A stretch of 64,000 nt of DNA. Source: Mycoplasmopsis agalactiae PG2. GTDB taxonomy: Bacteria > Bacillota_I > Bacilli_A > Mycoplasmatales > Metamycoplasmataceae. Below the pieces are notes generated by a model. It worked only from the letters and a program-made list of their open reading frames with translations, did not search any database and was not told where the DNA came from. The stretch is from positions 496,001-560,000 of the forward strand of contig NC_009497.1 in assembly GCF_000063605.1 (NCBI RefSeq). The letters are read 5' to 3'. The position numbers and the translations under genes are program-made. Shown here piece by piece: positions 33,996-45,305 of this stretch (position 1 is its first letter; every line of letters begins with the position of its first letter).

Positions 33996-35324
33996 ATGAC
34001 ACTAAATGAGAAAATTAAATACATTAATGACAATAATTTTATAAAGGAAAAACTGAATTTACACTACTTTTTGCTTTCTCTTTATTCATTATTTTTTACT
34101 GCCTTTCTAGTCTTAATAATTTTCTTTTCTAGCCGATGAGATTATTCATTAGGACTTATGACAAGAATTAGCGAAAAAAATCCTTTAGGTTATTTAATCT
34201 CTTTCTTAGTGTTTTTTGTTATTGGACTAGTGACTTTTGGAATTTTATTTATAAACTGCTTAATGCTTATACTAGTTAATAAAATGATTAATTACAATAT
34301 GTTCAGAGCACTAAGATGCTTAAAAATCAAATTGTTTTTTAGTGCAAAATTTCAAATTTTACTGAAGCTAAACAAGGGTGAAGATGACCTAAAACCCTAT
34401 GAATTAGACTTTTTGGCTTGAGTTAAAAACAAAGGATTTGTCTTGAGCGATTCAAAAGCAATTTCATATTTATATGGAAACTATTGAAGAAGACCAAAAG
34501 TATGAACTTTTGTGGCTAATAGCTCTAGGGCAACATTAAAAGACTATGAAATTTATGCTGGTGGTACTATTTTTTCTAAAGAACCAACTAGATTAAAAGT
34601 TAAAGTAAATAACCAAGAAATGCATTTTTCATTAGTAAAACTAATACCTGATAAATATATTAAAAACAAATTAGTAGCTAAAGTTCCAAATTCATCATGA
34701 ATATTAGCCTCTTTAACTTTTAAGCTTATGAATACATTTTTAAGACTTAAAAAAGATAAGCATTCTGAAGAATTAATTAATATGGTTGAAAGACTTTTTA
34801 ATGATTTAACCTACATTTTCAACAAAAAAATAATTTTTAGACCCAAAAATCATTTAGATGTGTTTAAATCAAACTATATATTTTGGTTTTTTGATTCATA
34901 TTTTAGTAATTCTGAATTATTCAACTTTTGCGATGATGAGCAAAAGGATGAATTTTTAGAGTTTTTGAACAAATTCACAAATAGATTTGAATATCATAAC
35001 GAAGTGATTAATTACTTTAAAGCCCTTTTTATAGGCATAAACAGTAATGAAGAGTTCAGAATTATTGTTGATACTGCTATTAAATTAAATAGTCAAAATA
35101 AACACTTAAATCTAACTAAACGTTTTAGAAGTGTTGATGGCAAAATCAACTTTATGCGTGATAATTATCCAGAACCAATTACTAATGAATTAATAAAAAT
35201 TCATATGTATGACTTCTGAAAAGAAGGCCAAAAAAATAACGAAATAGATAGCAGAATTATTTTGCTTAAAGAATTTAATAAATCATTAGAAAACAACAAA
35301 ACAGTAAAAACACCGGCTAAATAA
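33996..35324 (+). CDS. Hypothetical membrane protein
   Basis: A 442-residue protein I do not recognise. Two membrane segments (about residues 28-50 and 67-98) lie near the N-terminus with a short loop between. The remaining 340 residues are soluble, mixed alpha/beta up to about 230 and then helical and acidic. The downstream neighbour is holA, but a terminator separates them. Confidence 0.8.
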
Positions 35325-35337
35325 TTGCCTGCTGTTC

Positions 35338-35348
35338 CTGTTTTATAG
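35338..35348 (+). repeat. Dispersed word CTGTTTTATAG, copy 8
   Basis: Plus orientation, 14 nt after the stop of the hypothetical membrane protein. Confidence 0.85.
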
Positions 35349-35391
35349 GCTTATGTTTCAAATTATTATTAAGCTAAATTCAATGTATTAT

Positions 35392-35423
35392 AAAAGTAGC
35401 TTCCAAAAATATGAGCTGCTTTT
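35392..35423 (+). terminator. Terminator upstream of holA
   Basis: AAAAGTAGCT pairs with AGCTGCTTTT (one G-U) around a 12-nt loop and is followed by ATTTTTTT. Confidence 0.75.
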
Positions 35424-35511
35424 ATTTTTTTAAAATCAAACTTCTAGTAAATTAAAGCAGATTAATACCATTTAAATTGCTAAAAACTCCTTTTAAAATA
35501 TAATAATTAAT

Positions 35512-36489
35512 ATGATATTTATTTGTGGCTCTGAAAAGTTTTTAATTGAACAAGAAGTTGAGAAAATTAAAAAGGAAAATAGTGATAAAACTATTGAAAT
35601 TTTTCGTTTTGATGACCAAGCTTTAGTTAGCGATTTAATTTCTTCAGCTAGCGCAAATAGTTTATTTTCTGGTGCAAAACTATTCTTAATTTATAACTTA
35701 GACTTTTTTGAAAAAGCCACATTTAAAGATGAATCAGACAATGTAAAAGACTTAATTAATGCGCTTAAAATAAATAAGCAAGATAAGTTTGTTTTTATAA
35801 ATCAAAATATATTTTCAAAAGATAAAATTGCAGTTAATATTTGAACTAAATTTATTTTTGAAAATAACGAACATAAAGTAAAAATGATTGAAGCTAAAGA
35901 AATGTCTGAATCTAATTTATTTTCGCTTGCTAAATCTTTAGCTAATAGATACAACATCCATATCAGTGATGAAGCTATTAAATTATTAATAAGTAAAGTT
36001 AATAATGATTCATTAATGCTAAATAGTGAATTAAAAAAACTTTCAAATTTAAATAGCATTATTACTCCTGAAATAATTGAAAGCAGCACCGAAACATTGC
36101 TTGGTGAAGATATTTTTGCTTTTAGCAACGCTTTAGAAACTAATGATTTAGGCATAATTTGAGCTAGATATAAAGAAAAAATGCTAGAAGGGGTAGAAAT
36201 AAGCGTGCTAATTGGGCAAATTAGCCAAATATTTATAATTGCTCATCAAATATATGCATATAAAGTTTGTCAACTTAGCATTGATCAACTAAGTAAAGAT
36301 TTAAGAATTAATAGCTACAGAATTAAAAAAATAAGTTACTTTTTAAGCAAAGTAGGCATAAATAAAATTAAAAAAATGATTCTTTCACTATCTAAATTGG
36401 ATAAAGATGTAAAAAATGGCTTAGTTAGCGAAAAAATTGGCTTCGAAAGGTTTTTGATTACTTATTTTAATTGGCCTATTAGAGTATAA
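35512..36489 (+). CDS. holA: DNA polymerase III delta subunit
   Basis: A 325-residue clamp-loader subunit. The N-terminal Rossmann-like domain begins MIFICGSEKFLIEQEVEKI, which is typical of HolA. It is followed by a helical lid and collar domain with LMLNSELKKLS, then GVEISVLIGQISQIF and the C-terminal QLSKDLRINSYRIKKI pattern. It acts cytosolically in loading the DnaN sliding clamp. RNase P RNA starts a few nucleotides after the stop. Confidence 0.9.
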
Positions 36490-36496
36490 TTTAAAA

Positions 36497-36780
36497 ACAT
36501 CGGCTAACAGCTGCTAAATTATTAGTAGAGGAAAGTCCACGCTAGCACAATCTGCGATGATTGTAGTGTTCATGCTGATTCTAATAAAATCAGGCTTTGA
36601 CGACTAGTGCCACAGAGACGAGAATAGTGAAACGGGTAAACTCCATGAGCTAGAAACCCAAATTCTGGTAGGGGAACTTTCTGATGATAAATGAATCTAG
36701 GAAAGAATCAAGATTATCTTGGTTAGATAAATTGTTAGCGCCATATTAATTTATGGAACAGAACGTGGCTTATAGATGTA
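36497..36780 (+). ncRNA. rnpB: RNase P RNA
   Basis: The conserved cores of bacterial type B RNase P RNA are present: GAGGAAAGTCC near the 5' end (CR I), CACAGAGACGAGA, GTGAAACGGGTAAACTCC, and at the 3' end ACAGAACGTGGCTTATAG (CR V), which pairs with CR I. Its length of about 285 nt is shortened, as in other mycoplasmas. Ends are approximate. Confidence 0.93.
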
Positions 36781-36785
36781 AAAAT

Positions 36786-36809
36786 TCTTGCATTTGCAAG
36801 AGTTTTTTT
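36786..36809 (+). terminator. rnpB terminator
   Basis: A stem TCTTGCA / TGCAAGA with a 2-nt gap as loop, followed by GTTTTTTT, directly after RNase P RNA. Confidence 0.75.
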
Positions 36810-36938
36810 ATACTCATTTTACAACTATTCTTGTATAATTTTTTAACTCTTAAAATGAGTTATTTTTTATGCCAATATTTTTAATTTTGCTTATATTTAA
36901 AAAAACAAAAATTATCTTTTAAAATATTTAATTTAATA

Positions 36939-36944
36939 TATAAT
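36939..36944 (+). promoter_or_regulatory. -10 element of rplM-rpsI
   Basis: TATAAT 53 nt before the rplM start; no good -35 hexamer at 17 nt. Confidence 0.35.
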
Positions 36945-36996
36945 AAAAAGGCTATTTACTAATTGCAATAGTTAACATACAGAAAAGGAGATGCAC

Positions 36997-37431
36997 ATGA
37001 GACAAACTACAATTGTTAATCGTGAAAAAGCTAATAAGAAGTGATTTGTTGTTGATGCTGAAAACCAAGTAGTTGGTCGTTTAGCTGCTTTTGTGGCTTC
37101 TGTTCTTAGAGGCAAAACAAAACCTACATTCACTCCTAATGCTGATATGGGCGATTATGTAATCATTATAAATGCTGAAAAAGCTATTTTTACAGCTAAA
37201 AAAGAAGAAGATAAGGTTTACTACCACCACTCAGGTTACCCAGGTGGACTAAAAAGCATTACTGCTGCTAAATTAAGAGCTAAAAAACCTACCGCAATCG
37301 TTGAAAAAGCAATCTACGGTATGCTTCCACACACCAAATTAGGAAACAAACAAAGAAGAAATCTTTTTGTTGTAGCTGGCTCTGAACACAAATATGCTGC
37401 ACAAAAGCCAGAAAGACTAGAGGTAAGATAA
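36997..37431 (+). CDS. rplM: 50S ribosomal protein L13
   Basis: A 144-residue ribosomal protein. It has the L13 signature region [19 protein letters not shown] and the N-terminal [27 protein letters not shown] precedes ATG 36997. It is followed 1 nt later by rpsI, the universal L13-S9 pair. Confidence 0.98.
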
Positions 37432-37432
37432 T

Positions 37433-37840
37433 ATGGCAAATGCTAAATCATCAATAGTTGAATATAGAGGCTTAGGTCGTCGTAAGTCATCAACTGCTAG
37501 AGTTATTCTTAGACCTGGTTCAGGTAAATTCACAATTAATAATCGTGAAGCAAAAAATTACTTACTTTCTGACTTGCACATTCAAGATGCTGAACAACCT
37601 TTAGTATTAACTGAAACAAAAGGTCAATTCGATATCTTAGTTAATGTTCGTGGTGGTGGACTTAAGGGACAAGCTGGAGCTATAAGATTAGGTATTGCTA
37701 GAGCTTTATTATTAGCAAGCGATACATATAGGGCAAAACTTAAACCGGCTGGTATGCTAACTCGTGATGCACGTAGTGTAGAACGTAAAAAACCTGGTCT
37801 TAACAAAGCACGTCGTGCTCGTCAATTCTCAAAACGTTAA
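37433..37840 (+). CDS. rpsI: 30S ribosomal protein S9
   Basis: A 135-residue ribosomal protein. It has [17 protein letters not shown] at the N-terminus, the [19 protein letters not shown] signature and the conserved C-terminal tail [12 protein letters not shown]-type (here [11 protein letters not shown]) that reaches the P-site tRNA. Confidence 0.98.
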   Translation: MANAKSSIVEYRGLGRRKSSTARVILRPGSGKFTINNREAKNYLLSDLHIQDAEQPLVLTETKGQFDILVNVRGGGLKGQAGAIRLGIARALLLASDTYRAKLKPAGMLTRDARSVERKKPGLNKARRARQFSKR

Positions 37841-37880
37841 CTTTTTGCAAAAATATCATTAACTTTATTCAATTCGCCAT

Positions 37881-37886
37881 TATAAT
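37881..37886 (+). promoter_or_regulatory. -10 element of tRNA-Ile
   Basis: TATAAT 16 nt before the mature tRNA 5' end. Confidence 0.4.
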
Positions 37887-37902
37887 ATTATGGCGAGATT
37901 AT

Positions 37903-37979
37903 GCGTGCGTAGCTCAGCTGGTTAGAGCACACGACTGATAATCGTGAGGTCGATGGTTCAAGTCCATTCGTTCGCACCA
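37903..37979 (+). tRNA. tRNA-Ile (anticodon GAU)
   Basis: A complete cloverleaf of 77 nt with encoded CCA. D arm GCTC/GAGC, anticodon arm CACGA-CTGATAA-TCGTG with GAT at 34-36, T arm GATGG-TTCAAGT-CCATT. The acceptor stem GCGTGCG/CGTTCGC contains one T-T mismatch and a G-T pair. Confidence 0.93.
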
Positions 37980-38063
37980 TTTCATTTAAGTGACCAAAAT
38001 GGCTTTGCCATTTTTTTATTTGCTTGCTTATTTATTTACTTGAAAATGATAATATTTATAAAT

Positions 38064-38414
38064 ATGGATACTAATGTAAAATTAATCAATAATATATTTT
38101 CTAACAATTTAATTAAACCAATTTTGGGCTGTGAAAAATTTTATGATATTGCTCAGTTAGGCAACTGTAAGATTGAATTAATTTATTCAAATTCAGCTTC
38201 AACTGACTGACTAATTAATGCACAAACTGACGAATTGGCAATTCTAATCCAAGGTTCTGCTTCATTGCTTGATGATAGTCATAAAAAAATAAATATGCAA
38301 GCTGGCGATTGTCTTTTTATTAAAAAGAACAGCAAGCATAAAATTCTTTCAACTTCAGGTGATGCTATTTGAATTTCAATACATTCTAAGGAGCAAAATG
38401 AGCAAAAAAGTTAG
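38064..38414 (+). CDS. Small cupin-fold protein overlapping galU
   Basis: A 116-residue protein with a single cupin-like barrel: TDELAILIQGSASLLD, then MQAGDCLFIKKNSKHKI with the Gly-Asp and His pattern of cupin motifs. The metal-binding histidines of motif 1 are mostly missing, so a binding rather than enzymatic role is possible. Its last 17 nt overlap the galU start, which suggests coupled translation with a nucleotide-sugar enzyme. The function is not known. Confidence 0.75.
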
Positions 38415-39285
38415 AAAACTAATTATTCCTGCAGCAGGCTGAGGCACTAGATTTTTGCCATTAACAAAGGTTATTCATAAGGAACTTTTGCCTATTCTAG
38501 ATACTCCATTAATTAGTCTTCTTGTTGATGAAGCTCTTGCATCTGGGATTGAAGAAATAATTTTGATAATCAGCGAAAGAAAAAAAGATATAGCTAAGTA
38601 CTTTGAAATTAACAGTAATTTAGAAAATGAGTTAACTTCAAAAAACAAGTTATCTTTATTAAAAAAAGTGCAAGCTACTAATAAAAATGGCTTAATTAAA
38701 ATTGTTATTCAAGTGTCACAAAATGGACTAGGTCATGCTTTAGCGTGTGCTAAAGATGAAATTAAAGATGAGCCTTTTGCAATTATATTAGGCGATGATT
38801 TAATAAAATCAAAAACTCCTGCAATTAAGCAATTGATTGAATTTTACTATAAAACAGGCTCAAACATCCTAGGTGTGCAGTCTGTATGTGATAGTGATGT
38901 ATCAAAATATGGCATTGTTTCGCCTTTAAATGAATCTGAAAAAGATAATAAGTTTTTTAAAATTAAAGGTGCTGTAGAAAAACCAAAATTAAGTGAAGCG
39001 CCGAGTCATAAAGCAATTTTAGGCAGATATGTTTTTAATAGCGAAATATTAGATATATTAAGCAAAATTGAATATGATGGCATTAATGAAATACAAGTAG
39101 TTGATGCTTTTGAAAAGCTACAAAAAGATTATAAACAGGATATTTATGCCTTTGAATTTGAGGGCACTAGATATGATTTAGGTTCAGTTAAAGGCTTTAT
39201 CCAAGCAAATATTGATTATGCTTTGGATGATGCTGAGCTTAAAGAAGATGTTGCTGAGTATATTTCTAAAAAAGCAGAAAAATAA
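38398..39285 (+). CDS. galU: UTP--glucose-1-phosphate uridylyltransferase
   Basis: A 295-residue nucleotidyltransferase making UDP-glucose. The N-terminal pyrophosphorylase motif is PAAGWGTRFLPLTK (GaLGTRFLP type) with Trp from TGA, then HKELLPILDTP, the substrate loop QNGLGHALACAKD, GDDLI (Mg) and VEKPK. AAGGAG lies 5 nt before ATG 38398, inside the upstream cupin gene. UDP-glucose can feed glycolipid or capsule synthesis. One CTATAAAACAG word lies inside at 38847 and another 10 nt after the stop. Confidence 0.95.
38847..38857 (-). repeat. Dispersed word CTGTTTTATAG, copy 9
   Basis: Minus orientation, inside galU, encoding Tyr-Lys-Thr-Gly. Confidence 0.8.
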
Positions 39286-39294
39286 CCTTCAACT

Positions 39295-39305
39295 CTATAA
39301 AACAG
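39295..39305 (-). repeat. Dispersed word CTGTTTTATAG, copy 10
   Basis: Minus orientation, 10 nt after the galU stop. Confidence 0.85.
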
Positions 39306-39346
39306 TCATATAGGGCATAAAATAGCTAATCAAAACAAACAATATG

Positions 39347-39365
39347 CTGAAGCTCTAAGCTTTAG
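39347..39365 (+). terminator. galU terminator
   Basis: An 8-bp stem CTGAAGCT / AGCTTTAG (one G-T pair) with a 3-nt loop and the tail ATTTTTATTTTT. Confidence 0.7.
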
Positions 39366-39451
39366 ATTTTTATTTTTATAAGTCTTTATTATCACATAAC
39401 AAAATAATAAAAAGGCTACATAAATATTTTTTTGATATTAAATAATTTTGC

Positions 39452-39457
39452 TATAAT
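39452..39457 (+). promoter_or_regulatory. Extended -10 promoter of tRNA-Ser
   Basis: TATAAT preceded by TG one base upstream (TGC-TATAAT), 18 nt before the tRNA. Confidence 0.55.
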
Positions 39458-39474
39458 GAAAAAGCCAATTGCGT

Positions 39475-39567
39475 GGGGAAGTACTCAAGTTGGTGAAGAG
39501 GACGCATTGCTAACGCGTTAGGGGTGATAAAACACCCGCGGAGGTTCGAACCCTCTCTTCCCCGCCA
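39475..39567 (+). tRNA. tRNA-Ser (anticodon GCU)
   Basis: A 93-nt class II tRNA with encoded CCA. Acceptor GGGGAAG/CTTCCCC, anticodon loop TTGCTAA with GCT, long variable arm GGGTG/CACCC, T arm GGAGG-TTCGAAC-CCTCT. The closing pair of the anticodon stem is an A-C mismatch. Confidence 0.94.
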
Positions 39568-39673
39568 TTTTTTTTATTTTATTTTTAAAAATAATCAATT
39601 GTTATGGCTAGTATATTAGTTATATTTTTTGCATTTAATGTATTATTTTAATACTAAATAAGAGGTACTCAAT

Positions 39674-42412
39674 ATGAAATGAGAAGAAGCACAAAAATAT
39701 AATGGACTTAGTGATGAACAAGTCGCCTTGAGTTCACAAAAACATGGTGAAAATATTTTGAAAAAAAGCAAGAAAATTAACCCAATAGTGGCTTATTTTA
39801 AACAATTTATTGACCCAATGGTTATTTTGCTAATAATAGCAGCAGTAATAAGCGTTAGCCTAGCAATTTATGAACACTTAAAAGGAAGTAGAACTAGCAC
39901 ACAAACAATAATTGGCTATGTTGAACCTGCCATAATTATGCTTGTAATACTATTAAACAGTGCTATTGGTGCATATCAAGAAGTCAAAAGCGACCAGGCT
40001 GTGAGGGCATTAGAAAGCAAAACTATATCAAATTCGACTGTCATAAGAAACAATGAAGTGATAAGCATTCCAGCTAATGAATTGGTTGTTGGTGATTTAG
40101 TGCTTTTGTCTGCTGGTGATACTATAAATGCTGATGGAAGACTAGTTAATTCATCTAATTTCTATGCAATTGAAAGCAGTTTGACTGGTGAAAGTGAAGC
40201 TGTATTAAAATGTGCAAATTGAGATGCTACTGATGATAAAACTTTAGCAGAAAATAAACATTTAGTTTACTCTGGAACATTTGTTTCAAATGGTAAGGCC
40301 TCTTATATTGTTGAAAATGTGGGAGTTAAGACTCAAATAGGTCAAATAAATACGAGTTTACAAAATCAAAAGAAAAATTTGACACCTTTGCAAACAAAAT
40401 TAAATAAATTAAGCAAATGATTTGGTTATTCAGGCATTATTTTACTTTTCGTAAGTATGCTGTTGCAAATAATTTTTAATAATGTTTCTAGCGGAGTATG
40501 AAATAAGCCTGATGTTTATACTAATTCATTAATTACTGGTATCTCTTTAGCTGTTGCTGCAATACCGGAAGGATTGATTGCTTTTACAACAGTGATTTTA
40601 TCAATTGGCGTTTCAAAAATAAGCAAGGAAAAGGGCTTAGTTAAAAATCTTTTAGCAGTCGAAACATTAGGTTCAGCAAACATAATTTGCACTGACAAAA
40701 CAGGCACTTTAACTGAAAATAAAATGACTGTTGTTGACCTATACCTCCATAAAAAAGGCTTTTTGGACAACTTAGAAACAAGCGGCATTGATTTTAATGA
40801 GCTACTAAACTCACTTTGCTTTTGCAATGATGCATACTTAAATATTGATAATGAAGAAATAAAAGAAATTGGCGATCCAACTGAAACCGGACTTCTTCTT
40901 TATGCACTAAAACATAGTGTCACAAAGCAAGAATTGCTTAAAAATAATAATATCATTAGTACTCTACCTTTTGATAGTGATAGAAAAATGATGTCTGTTT
41001 TAGTCAAAGACAAAGATAAAAATAAAATTATGATAACTAAGGGTGCGCCAGATGTTGTTATTAGTAAATGCAATAATATAAATAAAGATGAAATTATGCA
41101 AATTAATAACGACTGGGCTGCTAAGTCATACAGAGTTTTAGCTTTTGCTAAAAAGAATATTAGTGATGATTCTATTAACTTTGAGGATGAAGATAACTTA
41201 ACATTTATTGGGCTAGTTGCAATGATTGATCCACCACGTGCTAATGTAGCAAAAAGCGTTCTAGAAGCGCAAAATGCAGGAATAAAAGTTGTAATGATTA
41301 CAGGTGATAACTTAATAACTGCCAAGTCAATTGCAACAACTTTAGGTATATACGACCCTAATGGCGATGATATATGTCTTGATGGCTCAGAATTAAAAGA
41401 CTGAGATGATGATAAATTAAGAAATAATGTGCAAAAAATTGCTGTTTATTCAAGAGTAAATCCTAGTGATAAACTAAGAATAGTCAAAGCATGACAATCA
41501 TATGACAAAGTAGTTGCTATGACTGGTGATGGAGTTAATGATGCTCCAGCACTTAAAGCCAGTGATATTGGCTGCGCAATGGGTATAACTGGCACTGATG
41601 TAGCAAAACAGTCAGCTGATTTTATTCTAACTGATGATAACTTTAACACTATTGTTAGATCAGTTAAAAACGGTAGACAAATTTATGACAAAGTCAAAAC
41701 CGTGATTATGAACCTATTAATTTCATCAGTTACTGAAGTAATTGTAATGCTTATTGGACTAATAGCATTCTACTATGCCTTTAAACAATACTTTTCAGAT
41801 AATGAATTTTATGTTTTTAGCGCATCACAACTACTTTGAATTAATCTTCTAACTCATGGCCTTCCTGCTATTGCCCTTGGTTTAATTGATTCAGAAATTA
41901 ATGTAATGAATAGGCCACCATTTAGTAAAAATGAAAGCATTTTTGCTCGTGGCATGGGTATTAATTTATTATGACAGTCCCTAGTTATAAGTTTAATGTC
42001 ACTTTTATCATATACTGCTGGCGCTTTGTATACTATCCATTTTCACAGTAATCTCATTAATAATGGTCTTAACTTATTAACTATTGCTTCAACTTGTGCA
42101 TTTGTAACAATGGGTGTGGCAACTTCAATTAATGCTATAAATTTAATTAATGACAACAGCATTTTTAAAACAAGTGTGAAAAAGTACTGACATGTTTATG
42201 CGGCAATATCATTTAGCTCATTATCAGTTATTTTAGTAGCCTTTGTTCCTGAATTAGCTAAAGTATTTAGAATGTATGAACACCTTTTAACTTTTGATAA
42301 TGGTATTCTCTTAGCTTGATCACTACCTTTAGCTTTTGTTAATACCATCTGTTTTGAGCTTAAAAAACTGATTATGAAAACTAAACATAGGCCAAAATTT
42401 GCCTTTGCATAA
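39674..42412 (+). CDS. P-type cation-transporting ATPase (Ca2+-ATPase like)
   Basis: A 912-residue type II P-ATPase. It has an N-terminal cation-ATPase domain ([15 protein letters not shown]), TGES in the actuator domain, PEGL in the M4 ion site, the phosphorylation motif [11 protein letters not shown] (Asp near 340), KGAP in the nucleotide domain, and [11 protein letters not shown] near 625. About ten membrane segments. The AVAAIPEGL element and overall size fit calcium export (SERCA/PMCA type). The ion cannot be proven from sequence. Starts after a weak ribosome site and ends at a terminator. Confidence 0.93.
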
Positions 42413-42434
42413 AATTCATAAACTACTATAAATC

Positions 42435-42457
42435 AATGAAATAAGTCTTATTTCATT
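42435..42457 (+). terminator. Terminator of the P-type ATPase
   Basis: AATGAAATAAG and CTTATTTCATT form a stem with a very short loop, followed by TTTTTTT. Confidence 0.8.
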
Positions 42458-42657
42458 TTTTTATTGCCTCTTTCAAAACTAAAATTATTTATAAAAACAT
42501 AATTTGTAATAAAATATTAATAGAAATTATTAATAGTTATTATTAACTAATAATTTTTATTCATATAGGCAATTCACACAATAATAAAATCAATTAAAAA
42601 ACAGGTTATGAATTTATTTTATAACTATGTTTAATTTATTAAACATAAGGAGAAATA
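42458..42657. other. Upstream region of the ABC permease
   Basis: 200 nt, extremely AT-rich. No frame, hairpin or clear promoter can be singled out; AAGGAG lies just before ATG 42658. Confidence 0.3.
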
Positions 42658-44523
42658 ATGAGCACATCTGCTTTTAAATACTCCAGGTTTGCTTTTAACA
42701 TTGTCTTTAGAAAAATTAGTACATTCATTTTGCCTATACTAATTTTGGTATTTTCACTAATTATTGGATTAGTTTATAAATTTGCAGTAGGCGAAAACTA
42801 CCATTTACTTTCAGCCTATATATTTATTTTCATAAGTGCATCAGCAACAGTTATTTTTTCATCTATTAAAGCTTTAAATATCTTCAAAGACTTTGATAGT
42901 GAAGGACTAGAAATAATCACTTTATCTAAGCCTATTTCTAGAAATAATTTAATTTTAGGCAAACTGCTAGCATTAATTTATTTTGGTCTTCTATGATCAT
43001 TAATAATGTTTGTTGCTGCACTATTTGGTCTTTATGCAGTTTATGAAATTAAACAATTCTTTTTAGCTTCATTATTATTTTTCTTTGTTAGCTTAATGAC
43101 ATATTTACTTTTTGGTCTATTTACAGCCTTAATTTGCTATAAATTAAGCCAAAAAATTGCAATGACTATTCCTATTGCGCTCTTTATTCCTTTAGCATTA
43201 GGCGGTTCATTAATTTCAGCTAACTCTGCTTCAAATATTAATAATGCAGCGCACTTTATTAATAGACCATATCAATATCACGCTTCTGGCAATGAGGCAA
43301 ATATAGAACCTTTTTATTTAAATAATAAAAAAGATGAACTTTTGCTTATTTCAAACGGAGCTGATAATAAAGGCTTTTCAGAAGAGCAAGTTAAATATTT
43401 GCAGGAAGTTATGAAACTTTCTAATAAATCTAGCGCTGAATGACAAGCATATTCATGACTTTCAGTACCATATCAATTAATTGATATCTTCAACTTCAAA
43501 AACAAAAACGTTTTTGAATCAGCATCAGTCAAAAAGTTTTCTAACTTAGATAATTATGTGTATTACAATGAGCTTGATGATGTCACATATAACTATAAAT
43601 TAGACACAAATGTCAATTTAAAGAAATATATTACTTCTGATAAAAATAATACGCCTAAATACATTGTCCCTGGTGTGCTAAAGTCTAATAATAGTTTAAA
43701 AGATGCATATGGAAGCAATATTGAAGTTGTTAACCATGACATTCTTTATGCTCGTGTCGGTTCTGATGATCCAAATATTGAATTTTTTGAAGATGATGCT
43801 AATTTCAGTGATGAGGGAAGCAATTTAGTTGGCAGAATTAAGTGAAAATATATTTATGAAGCTCTTAGAGATGAAAGATTTAATCTAATAGCTAAAAACT
43901 TTGTTGAAAAATTCAAAGCAAAAATTGTTCAAAATGACAATTTAGTTGAAATAAATAAGTTATTAATGACTGAAATTAGCAAATACATCAATAATGATGA
44001 TATTGATAATGCCAGTGGAATTAATAAATACAATAATGCCAATGTAACAATTTTTGATGAAAATGCATTGAAACAAAATAAAATAAAATCTATTTTTGAA
44101 AAAAGAATTTACTTCACAGTAGCTCTTTTAAACTACATATATTTTAATTATCCAGAAACCAAAATATATGAAGCAATGCTAAAAAACCCTGATACTAAAG
44201 AATCTTTTGGAGACTTCCAATACACAATTAATATTCTCGGACAAGACTATAAAATAGGTGGATTCAAAATATTTGTTAAAACAGTTGTCCCTGTTGGAAA
44301 AAAAGGTGCTAATGGCGGCATTGAAAATGCCAAAATAAAAATAAGATATGAACTAGATCCTAGTGAAAATAATTATCTTTTCCAATCAGCAGATAAGGTT
44401 TTTGCGATAAACAGAAGTAGCCAAATTGTTAATAAAAATGCCTATATTCCAATTTGAATTATTTTAAACGGAGTTCTATTTGCTTCAGTTTTTGCCTTGT
44501 ATAGAAAGAAGGAGTACAAATAA
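42658..44523 (+). CDS. ABC-2 type transporter permease
   Basis: A 621-residue membrane protein. Four or five membrane segments occupy residues 15-190, including ILGKLLALIYFGLL, characteristic of ABC-2 permeases. A large extracytoplasmic domain of about 390 residues follows, then one last segment (IIWIILNGVLFASVFALYR-like, ending RKKEYK). The adjacent ATPase gene starts 2 nt after the stop. Substrate unknown: lipid, peptide or protein export are the usual roles. The large outer domain is unusual for ABC-2 proteins. Confidence 0.82.
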
Positions 44524-44525
44524 TT

Positions 44526-45230
44526 ATGGATAAAGTTTTAGAAGTAATTGATTTGACTAAAGTCTTTAGCAAAACTAAAAGAGGCATTAAAAACGTTAAT
44601 ATAACTGTAAACTCTGGCGACTTTCATGCATTTATTGGCGAAAATGGCGCTGGTAAAACAACCACAATTAAATCAATAATCGGAGCATATCCAAATTATT
44701 CAGGCCAAATATTAATTTATGGCAAAAACATAAAAGATGCTAGCGTTAAGTCGATTATTGGCTATGTGCCTGAAAATGCAATTTTTCCAAAAGAATTAAG
44801 TGTTTATCAATATTTATATAACTTTTCTATTTTGTCGAATATACCTAAAAAACAGGCAGATTTAAAAATTAAGAAGTTTTTAAAATTATTTAACATTGAA
44901 GATCTTGAAAACGATAAACCTTACAACTTTTCATCAGGTCAAAAGAAAAAAGTATTACTTATTCAAGCATTATTGCATGATCCTAAATTATTAATTTTGG
45001 ATGAACCGGCTGCTAACTTAGATCCTACTGCTAGATATGAACTTTTTTCATTATTAAAAAACTTAAATGAAAATGATGGCATAGCAATTTTAATTAGCTC
45101 GCACGTTTTATCTGAAATTGATAAATATGTCAATTCAGTAACTCTTATACACAATGGGAACATAATCTATTCTGGGGCTAAAAAAGGCCATTTGGAGACA
45201 TTGTTTTATGAAAAAGTTATTAACGCTTAG
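44526..45230 (+). CDS. ABC transporter ATP-binding protein
   Basis: A 234-residue nucleotide-binding subunit. Walker A GENGAGKTTTIKS near residue 38, Q-loop region PNYSGQILIYG, a signature that reads FSSGQKKKVLLIQ (SSGQ instead of SGGQ), Walker B LLILDEPAANLDP and the switch His in SSHVLSEID. AAGGAG lies before ATG 44526, within the permease gene end. It forms the pump with the preceding permease. Confidence 0.93.
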   Translation: MDKVLEVIDLTKVFSKTKRGIKNVNITVNSGDFHAFIGENGAGKTTTIKSIIGAYPNYSGQILIYGKNIKDASVKSIIGYVPENAIFPKELSVYQYLYNFSILSNIPKKQADLKIKKFLKLFNIEDLENDKPYNFSSGQKKKVLLIQALLHDPKLLILDEPAANLDPTARYELFSLLKNLNENDGIAILISSHVLSEIDKYVNSVTLIHNGNIIYSGAKKGHLETLFYEKVINA

Positions 45231-45305
45231 TTCAATATTTCCAATTATGCATTTTGTGCCTGTTTTATAGTGCTAGACATAAATTAAATAATGTAAAGGA
45301 TTAGT
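45231..45305 (+). other. Spacer between ABC ATPase and lipoprotein cluster
   Basis: No hairpin terminator is visible, so the three following genes may share the transporter transcript. It contains CTGTTTTATAG at 45260-45270. Confidence 0.35.
45260..45270 (+). repeat. Dispersed word CTGTTTTATAG, copy 11
   Basis: Plus orientation, 30 nt after the ABC ATPase stop. Confidence 0.85.
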
